Source of the DNA: CAYYTU01 sp964474655
GTDB lineage: Bacteria > Chloroflexota > Anaerolineae > B4-G1
Length of the DNA stretch: 28,324 nucleotides
Assembly: GCA_964474655.1 (NCBI GenBank)
Contig: CAYYTU010000038.1
Coordinates: 1 to 28,324 of the forward strand
Direction: 5' to 3'
This document shows positions 23,189 through 28,324 of this stretch, one piece after another. Every line of letters begins with the position of its first letter. Within the stretch, counting starts at the first letter, position 1. The position numbers and the translations under genes are program-made. Below the pieces are notes generated by a model. That model was given only the letters and a program-made list of their open reading frames with translations. It ran no database searches and was not told where the DNA came from.

Positions 23189-26079
23189 TGGACAACGAGC
23201 GCAAGGTCTTCAGTCAGTCCCTTCTCTACGACGCACTGGCTATCGCGTCCCTCGCTGTGCTGGTGGTCGTCTTCTACTGGCGGCTTGCCCTGGCTGGTCG
23301 TGTGTTGGCAGGGGGCGATATTTTTACCTACTTCTACCCCTACTGGGCGGAGGCGACGCGGGCCTTCCGCGCCGGGCGGCTTCCGCTCTGGAACCCCAAT
23401 CTCTTTATGGGGGTGCCTTTCTTGGCCAACAGTCAGGTGGGCTTTTTCTATCCGCTGAACTGGTTCTTCTGGCTGCTGTTACCGGCCCATCGTGCAGTCC
23501 ACCTGACGTTGGTATTCCACCTCTGCCTGGCGGCGCTCAGCGCTTACGTGTGGGGCCGGGCCTCGTTGGCACTGGGCCGGGTCGGGGCCTGGACCGTGGG
23601 GCTGGTCTTTGCACTGAATGGCTACCTCGGTGCGCAGGTCGAGCATGTCAATCAGCTGCAAGGGGTAGTCTGGCTCCCGTTGATGTTGACCATGTTCGAT
23701 TGGGTCTCACAGCCTGCCTCGCAGATTTCAGAGGCCGTCGACCGACGGCCTGTTTTGGGCCCCCGGCTGGCGTTTGTGGGGCTGGCAGTCGTGGTGGGGC
23801 TGGTCATCCTGGCCGGTCATACCCAGGCGGCTTTCATCGCCATCGTTGGCCTGGCGGTTTATGGGTTAAGTCCCGCGCTTTGGGAGGATTGGCGTCGAGA
23901 TATGTGGGCCGTTCTGGCGCGACGGGCGCTGCTGCTGGTCGCCGCGGTGGGGCTGGGCGTCACGTTGGCCGCGGTGCAGCTGATCCCTACCTGGCGGCTT
24001 TCGCGCCTCTCGGTGCGCGCTCAGGGCCTTCCCTTCAACGAGCGACTTTCCTTTTCCCTCTCACCCTTCTATCTGGCGCGGGCCCTGCTGCCTGGTTGGG
24101 CTGGCTTTGTTCCCCCAGTGCACATCGAACACGTCGCTTACGTCGGCCTGGTGGGGCTGATTTTTCTCTGGGGAGCGGTGCGGCATCGGCCATTACTGGT
24201 TCGCAACCTCATTTGCAACCTCATCCTTCTCGCCGTTGGGCTCTCTTTTGCTCTGGGGCTCTACAACCCGCTCTACCTCCTGCTTGCGCGCTACGTGCCC
24301 GGCTTTGCACATTTTCGAGTCCCGGCGCGGTGGCTGGTCCTCTACGTCGTCGGCGCCGCCGGGCTGAGCGGTCAGGGGGCCGAAGCGCTGTGGCGCGGAC
24401 GGTGGGTGATTGATCGACGTGCGTTTTTGATCCTGGCGGGAATGCTTCTGTTGCTGATCGGTTGGGGCTTGGTGGGCGTGCGATTGGATGAAGGGGCGCG
24501 TGTGGACCGTCTGACTGTCGTCGGCTGGGTGACGACGAGCGTGATGGGATTGGGCTTACTCTTGGTGGCGCCCCGCAGGCCGCGTCTGGCGGCGCTGGGC
24601 CTGTTGGGCGTGTTAGTACTCGAGCTTTTCGCAGCCACCGCCACGCTGCCGCATAGCCGTGCCACGGTTCCTCAAGCGTTCACCAGCCTGCGACCGGCGA
24701 TGGCGCATCTCGTGGCCTCCGAGGAGGAGCCGCCGGCGCGTTTCATCAGTATGTCCGATATTACCTTCGACCCCGGTGACCTGCCTGCAATCGAGCGTAT
24801 CTACGGCTCCCAGCTGCCAGATGGCGCGCTTTATGACTACATTGTGGCTACCAAGCAGAAGGAAGTGCTCAGTCCAAACCTGCCCCTTGCCTTCGACGTC
24901 CAGGCCGCCGACGGCTATGACGGGGGCGTTCTCCCGCTGGCGCATTACGCTGCGCTTCAGCGCCTCTTGCTCCCGGAGGAGCAAATCTATTTCGATGGTC
25001 GGCTGCGCGAGAACCTGGTCACCGTGCCCGGTGGACGCTGGCTGAACCTCTTTAACGTGCGCTATCTCATCACCGATAAGCTGCGTGACGCCTGGGTTGA
25101 GGGCGTTTTTTACGATCTTCAGTTCGGTGCGCGGCTTTCCCGGGATGAGATGGCGGCGGTGGACTATGTTCCCAACTTCAAAGCCACTGCGATCGGGTTG
25201 GTCGCGCATTTGGAGGGAGGTTCGGCGTTGCCTGATGACCAGCTCGTGGCTCTGATCGAGATTACCTTCGCCGAGGGCACTACGCACACGTTTGAGCTGC
25301 ATGCCGGCGATTTGACGGATGAGGTTGGATCGGCGACGCGCCTGCGCTGGTCAGTGCCGGCGCTACCGGCGTCAGTGGTCGTGCGGGGGGAGCTGCCGCA
25401 AGGGGAGTTGGTTCTGCGCGGGGTCAGCCTGATCGACGAGCGGACCGAGAGCTTCCAATCGCTGCTCTTGTCCGATCGGGGCAGCTTCCGCCTGGTCCAT
25501 TCCGGCGACGTCAAGATCTACGAGAACCTGGACGTGCTGCCGCGCGCATTTATCGTACAGCAGGCTACGTGCGTGTCCGATGATCAGGCAGCGCTCAGCG
25601 TGATGGAGGACCCAGCCTTCGATCCTGCGACGGAGGTTGTATTGACGGTGAATGATCCTTCGTGTATTGATCTTGCGGCGGGTGACAGCGGGCCTGACAG
25701 CAGCGCCCACGTCGAGATCGCTACCTACCGTCCGGAGCGAGTGGAGGTCGAGGTCACGCTAGACGAACCGGGGTATCTGGTGCTCACCGATGGCTGGTAT
25801 CCGCAGTGGGAGGTATCCGTGGACGGCGAGCCAACCCCGATCAGGCGGGCGAATCTACTCTTTCGGGCGGTTGCTCTGCGTGCCGGGAACCATCGTGTGG
25901 TCTTTACATATCGCGCGCGGGCGCTCCTCACCGGAGGGCTCATCAGCCTGGGCGGGCTGGTCGCGTTGGGGGCTTTAGGGTGCTGGGCTCCGTTCCCCGT
26001 CGCCCAACCGCGTCGGTCGCCCAGCAGAAGCCGACGTGAAAAGAACGAGCGAAGCGGAGGTTCGTTGCATGACCACTGA
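23188..26079 (+). CDS. YfhO-like multi-TM membrane protein, probable GT-C glycosyltransferase
   Basis: 963 residues from the ATG at 23188. About 12 TM helices fill the N-terminal two-thirds. GGDIFTYFYPYW, LPLWNPNLFMGVPFLANSQ, FYPLNWFFWLL and HVNQLQGVVWLPL are the YfhO-family landmarks, and the acidic Asp in the first loop is typical of GT-C enzymes. A large extracytoplasmic C-terminal region (about 590-930) contains PRAFIVQQA and GYLVLTDGWYPQWEVSVDGEP, followed by a last TM and a basic tail. In Firmicutes YfhO glycosylates lipoteichoic acid; the acceptor here is unknown. It is the last gene of the operon and shares TGATG with the GT39 gene. The upstream in-frame extension to 22927 overlaps GT39 and is not used. 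Confidence 0.85.
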   Translation: MDNERKVFSQSLLYDALAIASLAVLVVVFYWRLALAGRVLAGGDIFTYFYPYWAEATRAFRAGRLPLWNPNLFMGVPFLANSQVGFFYPLNWFFWLLLPAHRAVHLTLVFHLCLAALSAYVWGRASLALGRVGAWTVGLVFALNGYLGAQVEHVNQLQGVVWLPLMLTMFDWVSQPASQISEAVDRRPVLGPRLAFVGLAVVVGLVILAGHTQAAFIAIVGLAVYGLSPALWEDWRRDMWAVLARRALLLVAAVGLGVTLAAVQLIPTWRLSRLSVRAQGLPFNERLSFSLSPFYLARALLPGWAGFVPPVHIEHVAYVGLVGLIFLWGAVRHRPLLVRNLICNLILLAVGLSFALGLYNPLYLLLARYVPGFAHFRVPARWLVLYVVGAAGLSGQGAEALWRGRWVIDRRAFLILAGMLLLLIGWGLVGVRLDEGARVDRLTVVGWVTTSVMGLGLLLVAPRRPRLAALGLLGVLVLELFAATATLPHSRATVPQAFTSLRPAMAHLVASEEEPPARFISMSDITFDPGDLPAIERIYGSQLPDGALYDYIVATKQKEVLSPNLPLAFDVQAADGYDGGVLPLAHYAALQRLLLPEEQIYFDGRLRENLVTVPGGRWLNLFNVRYLITDKLRDAWVEGVFYDLQFGARLSRDEMAAVDYVPNFKATAIGLVAHLEGGSALPDDQLVALIEITFAEGTTHTFELHAGDLTDEVGSATRLRWSVPALPASVVVRGELPQGELVLRGVSLIDERTESFQSLLLSDRGSFRLVHSGDVKIYENLDVLPRAFIVQQATCVSDDQAALSVMEDPAFDPATEVVLTVNDPSCIDLAAGDSGPDSSAHVEIATYRPERVEVEVTLDEPGYLVLTDGWYPQWEVSVDGEPTPIRRANLLFRAVALRAGNHRVVFTYRARALLTGGLISLGGLVALGALGCWAPFPVAQPRRSPSRSRREKNERSGGSLHDH

Positions 26080-26085
26080 TTTTGG

Positions 26086-26113
26086 ATTTTCGAAGCGAAT
26101 CGTCTGCGAAAAT
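26086..26113 (+). terminator. Small hairpin after the YfhO-like gene
   Basis: ATTTTCG (26086-26092) and CGAAAAT (26107-26113) pair perfectly over 7 bp with a 14-nt loop, 6 nt after the stop. It is AT-rich with no U tract, so a weak terminator at best. Confidence 0.35.
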
Positions 26114-26185
26114 GCCTTCAATGCCGCAGAGTATGCTCAGATGCAAACAAAGCAAACGAATTTTGGGTTGATATGGGGCCCTTGA

Positions 26186-26222
26186 CGTGCAATTAGCACG
26201 GAAACACGTTTGGGCGTATAAT
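26186..26222 (+). promoter_or_regulatory. Candidate promoter with dyad, orphaned by the IS110 insertion
   Basis: TTAGCA (26193-26198), 18 nt, TATAAT (26217-26222) on the plus strand. A perfect dyad CGTGC-AATTA-GCACG (26186-26200) covers the -35. It points into the insertion sequence; the first plus-strand gene beyond is the surface-protein gene at 27704, suggesting it once served that gene. Confidence 0.45.
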
Positions 26223-26252
26223 GAGGGAGCATCTGGCAACTTCAACAGAAAG

Positions 26253-26277
26253 ACCTGCTATAGGAAGTCAAGCAGGT
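26253..26277 (-). repeat. Stem-loop in the right end of the IS110 element
   Basis: ACCTGCT (26253-26259) and AGCAGGT (26271-26277) are exact reverse complements with 11 nt between. On the minus strand the loop side carries TTGACT (26271-26266), a good -35 hexamer with no -10 in place. Confidence 0.6.
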
Positions 26278-26294
26278 GAACCTTAAAAATCGGA

Positions 26295-27458
26295 TCAACG
26301 CACAACGTAGGGCCGCTTCTCCTTCAGAATGACGTAGATGCGGGCCAGAAGTTTGCGACACAAAGCACCGATGACGGTGTTGTGGTGCTTGCCCTCTCGT
26401 TTCTTCTTGCGGTAATAGGCCTCGAGATCTGGATCGTATTGCCAAGCGACGTTAGCGGCCAACCACAAGGCACGACGGAGATAGGGAGACCCACGCTTGC
26501 TCATATGAACCTGGGTGGCGCCGAACTGACCGCTCTCGTGAACCGTGGGGTCGATTCCGGCGTAAGCGACCAGCTTCTCTACCTCGGCAAAGCGGTTCAC
26601 ATCGCCGATTTCACCGAGGATGGCTGCTGCCAACACCTCCCCAATTCCTGGGATAGTGGTCAGGTACTGGTCGGCTTCGTCAAGCAGGATGGTCAGTTGA
26701 TCGTCGATGCGCGCGATCTGCTGCTCCAGGAAGTGGATCTGCTCGAGCAAGCACTGAAGTTCAAGCTGCGCGGCATCCGCGAGGAATGAGATGCCGATCG
26801 ACGATTGAGCCTGATCGATGACCTCTTGGGCCTTGCGCTCGCCGAAGTGGCCCCGGCTGGCTGTTCGCAAGAAGTCGGTCAGTTCGGAAAGATCGAAGGC
26901 AGCCAGCTCCTCTGCACTGCCTGCTTCTTCCAGAAGCCGCCGGGAACTCTTCAGGAAGACACTCGAGAAGAGCGTCTCGTACTCGGGGAAGACCCGATCA
27001 AGTACCGAGAGCACCTTGCGCTTGAGGTCACTGATACGATCCACCAAACTGAACCGGAAGCGGCTCAGTTCCCGCATCTGCAGCCGAAGGTCTTCAGGGA
27101 TCTGATTTGGTCTGACACGATCGATGCGCAACAGATCGGCGATCCAGAAGGCGTCGATTGGATCTGTCTTAGCCTTGCGGATACCGGTCCTACGGTAAGC
27201 GTTGATCTGCAGCGGGTTGATGACCGCCACGTCATAACCACGAGCGGCGAGTTGATCGTAGAGACAGAGCCAGTACTGACCAGAAGACTCAAGAGCGATC
27301 TTGCAAGGCTCATCGAGATCTTCCAGACGCTCGACCAGGGATTCGATCCCCGGGCGCATGTTGGAGAAGCGCACCACGTCTCCGCAAGGCTCACCTGGTT
27401 CATCGATGACCACGGCCTGGTGGTGGCGCTTACCGACATCAATGCCGACGAAGTACAT
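26295..27458 (-). CDS. IS110 family transposase (bridge-RNA-type recombinase)
   Basis: 387 residues. The N-terminal RuvC-like DEDD domain has D7 in VGIDVGK, E57 in ALESSG, and D99 and D102 in KTDPIDA. A coiled-coil middle follows. The C-terminal Transposase_20 domain has LTTIPGIGEVLAAAILGEIG, YAGIDPTVHESG and the catalytic-Ser region HMSKRGSPYLRRAL (S324). All key residues are present and the frame is intact, so it may be active. GGGAGG lies just before the ATG. IS110 recombinases are guided by an RNA from the noncoding end of the element. The long 5' noncoding end points to the IS110 rather than the IS1111 arrangement. Confidence 0.93.
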   Translation of the reverse strand: MYFVGIDVGKRHHQAVVIDEPGEPCGDVVRFSNMRPGIESLVERLEDLDEPCKIALESSGQYWLCLYDQLAARGYDVAVINPLQINAYRRTGIRKAKTDPIDAFWIADLLRIDRVRPNQIPEDLRLQMRELSRFRFSLVDRISDLKRKVLSVLDRVFPEYETLFSSVFLKSSRRLLEEAGSAEELAAFDLSELTDFLRTASRGHFGERKAQEVIDQAQSSIGISFLADAAQLELQCLLEQIHFLEQQIARIDDQLTILLDEADQYLTTIPGIGEVLAAAILGEIGDVNRFAEVEKLVAYAGIDPTVHESGQFGATQVHMSKRGSPYLRRALWLAANVAWQYDPDLEAYYRKKKREGKHHNTVIGALCRKLLARIYVILKEKRPYVVR

Positions 27459-27665
27459 CTGTTACCTCCCAAGAACTCTGTGACCGATGATGTCGAGGCG
27501 ATCCTCCACCTTCCGGGGCTCCCTACAACCTTGTAGGTGATGCGTGGCTTGCCCACAACCTGCTCATTCGTAGCCGCCCGCGGAAGGCGAGGCAGCAGTC
27601 TTTCGTACGAGGCTCACCCTCAAGGAGACGACACGCCGCACCTCGACTTCCACGGGCCTATTATA
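27459..27665 (-). ncRNA. Predicted bridge-RNA region of the IS110 element
   Basis: This is noncoding DNA between the predicted left end and the recombinase start, the position of the bridge RNA in IS110-group elements such as IS621. On the minus strand it starts at a perfect TATAAT (27665-27660) with no convincing -35 upstream. It contains a perfect palindrome CCTACAA-TTGTAGG (27522-27537) and other short stems. The guide loops cannot be assigned by eye, so this call rests on position, the -10 box and family knowledge. Confidence 0.4.
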
Positions 27666-27703
27666 CCCTCAGCAACGGCTGGGGACTAACAACAGTATAC
27701 AAG

Positions 27704-28324
27704 GTGAAAAAGATGATGATGATGATGAAATAGTTCAAGTACCTGCTGATGTCTGTTACCGCCGCTCTCGTGGCAACCTCTGTCGTAGCATTGGTGCTCT
27801 CTCAGCCGGCCGGGGCAACCAGCTTTACCGCCAAGCCGGCTGACCAGGCCAGTGATTTCCAATTGACCATCAGCCCCACGGTGAAGGGGGCGGTCACATC
27901 CATCTATGTCATCTCCAATCAATCTGTCAATATGGCTACGACCCTACATACCTTCTATGATCAGAGCGAAATTTTCGAGCACAACCTCGATGATTCAATA
28001 GCCGCGGAGGCATCGAAAGCCTACAACCTGGACACAATGGCTGGGCTAACTGAGGGCTACATCGGGTACGTCATCGTGAGCTCCGATCAACCGATCACCT
28101 ATACGCTCGATGCTGACGGTGACAGCGTCGTCGACAACGTTGAGGGGTCCGGTGATGCCGATGGCGATGGAGTTCCCAACAACCTCGATCCCGATATCGT
28201 GTTCTGTTATATGTGCTCGCCAGTGCCCCTAACTCAAAAAAGGAGGGGGTTCGGCGTCAAATCGACCTACTCGGAAGCTGGGCGCACGTCAGGCACACGG
28301 GTCCCTGGGTCTGGAACTTGCAAT
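27704..28324 (+). pseudogene. Surface protein with amber-interrupted signal peptide, runs off the window
   Basis: AAGG at 27701-27704 precedes either GTG 27704 or ATG 27713. The codons read KK then five ATG in a row, Lys, then TAG (27731-27733), then FKYLLMSVTAALVATSVVAL and SQPAGATS. Without the TAG this is a standard signal peptide. The frame stays open to the end. The mature part has FQLTISPTVKGAVTSIYVIS, TTLHTFYDQSE, KAYNLDTMAGLTEGYIGYVI and VSSDQPITYTL, resembling a domain of Chloroflexi surface proteins. Ca-binding thrombospondin-3-like DADGDSVVDNV and DADGDGVPNNLDPD follow. Initiation at ATG 27749 would leave a signal peptide without its basic n-region and has no good ribosome site. 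A sequencing error is possible. Confidence 0.6.

Larger units (their letters stand above)
26250..27690 (-). mobile_element. IS110-family insertion sequence (ends approximate)
   Basis: It consists of one DEDD/serine recombinase gene with about 230 nt of noncoding DNA upstream and a short noncoding downstream end. IS110 elements lack terminal inverted repeats and usually leave no long target duplication, so the ends cannot be fixed by eye. The right end probably includes the ACCTGCT/AGCAGGT stem (26253-26259 with 26271-26277). The left end lies beyond the TATAAT at 27665-27660. Confidence 0.7.

Noticed and set aside
26382..27536. Plus-strand frames (135 and 243 residues) opposite the transposase
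   Set aside because: Antisense shadows of the IS110 recombinase, whose catalytic residues are all on the minus strand.
1..28324. tRNA, rRNA and CRISPR arrays
   Set aside because: No cloverleaf with TTCGA-type T loop, no rRNA words and no regularly spaced repeats were seen.

Overview
The window looks like a scaffold from a Chloroflexota bacterium, most likely Anaerolineae-like and probably a metagenome assembly. Several things point that way. A secreted protein carries the HTVYLPLVAHNY motif that is frequent in Chloroflexi surface proteins. An isopentenyl phosphate kinase sits in the same window as a type 2 IPP isomerase and a prenyl synthase with a DDxxG second motif. A surface protein has an SSDQPI-type domain. 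Base composition is GC-rich, and GTG/TTG starts are common. Two runs of N (10307-10406 and 13543-13552) are scaffold gaps, and each falls inside a gene. TAG is used as a normal stop (acpP, the SPFH gene, the prenyl synthase).

Layout. (1) 1-5227, plus strand: a 383-nt leader with nested complementary repeats, a 1343-residue secreted beta-helix/Ig-like/DUF11/CARDB-like protein, then a small secreted protein, a 66-bp inverted repeat and a rho-independent terminator. (2) 10502-5229, minus strand: a compact operon of fni (IPP isomerase, holed by the 100-N gap), polyprenyl synthase, M20 dipeptidase, DegV protein and a DUF3524/QTMAN-like glycosyltransferase, read from a clear sigma70-type promoter at 10598-10570. 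(3) 10600-11520, plus strand: a palindromic repeat cluster, acpP and a cysteine-rich DUF6485 protein. (4) 11530-15994, plus strand: a long decorated leader (promoter, 141-bp imperfect inverted-repeat element, hairpin leader), then a four-gene membrane module. Its genes are a DUF2207 protein with a poly-Gly tail, a two-TM winged-helix/zinc-ribbon protein, an all-helical protein and a YdjI-type SPFH protein with a SHOCT-like tail. (5) 16084-26079, plus strand: five tightly packed genes. They are a multi-GAF membrane histidine kinase, isopentenyl phosphate kinase (4-nt overlap), a DPMS-like GT2, a GT39/ArnT-like membrane glycosyltransferase and a YfhO-like membrane protein. (6) 26080-28324: an IS110-family element with a probable bridge-RNA region, inserted in front of a surface-protein gene whose signal peptide is interrupted by an amber codon. 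That gene runs off the window.

How the parts fit together. IPK makes IPP and Fni isomerises it to DMAPP. The prenyl synthase elongates them to C15/C20 or longer precursors of polyprenyl-phosphate carriers. GT2 loads a sugar on polyprenyl phosphate, and the two multi-TM proteins are candidate users of that carrier. The most system-like region is 11751-15994, a membrane-stress-type module resembling the Bacillus ydjGHI theme (zinc ribbon, poly-Gly membrane protein, SPFH) but built from different parts. The second is the sensor kinase/IPK/glycosylation operon. Both functional readings are inference; domain identities are from residue patterns read by eye.
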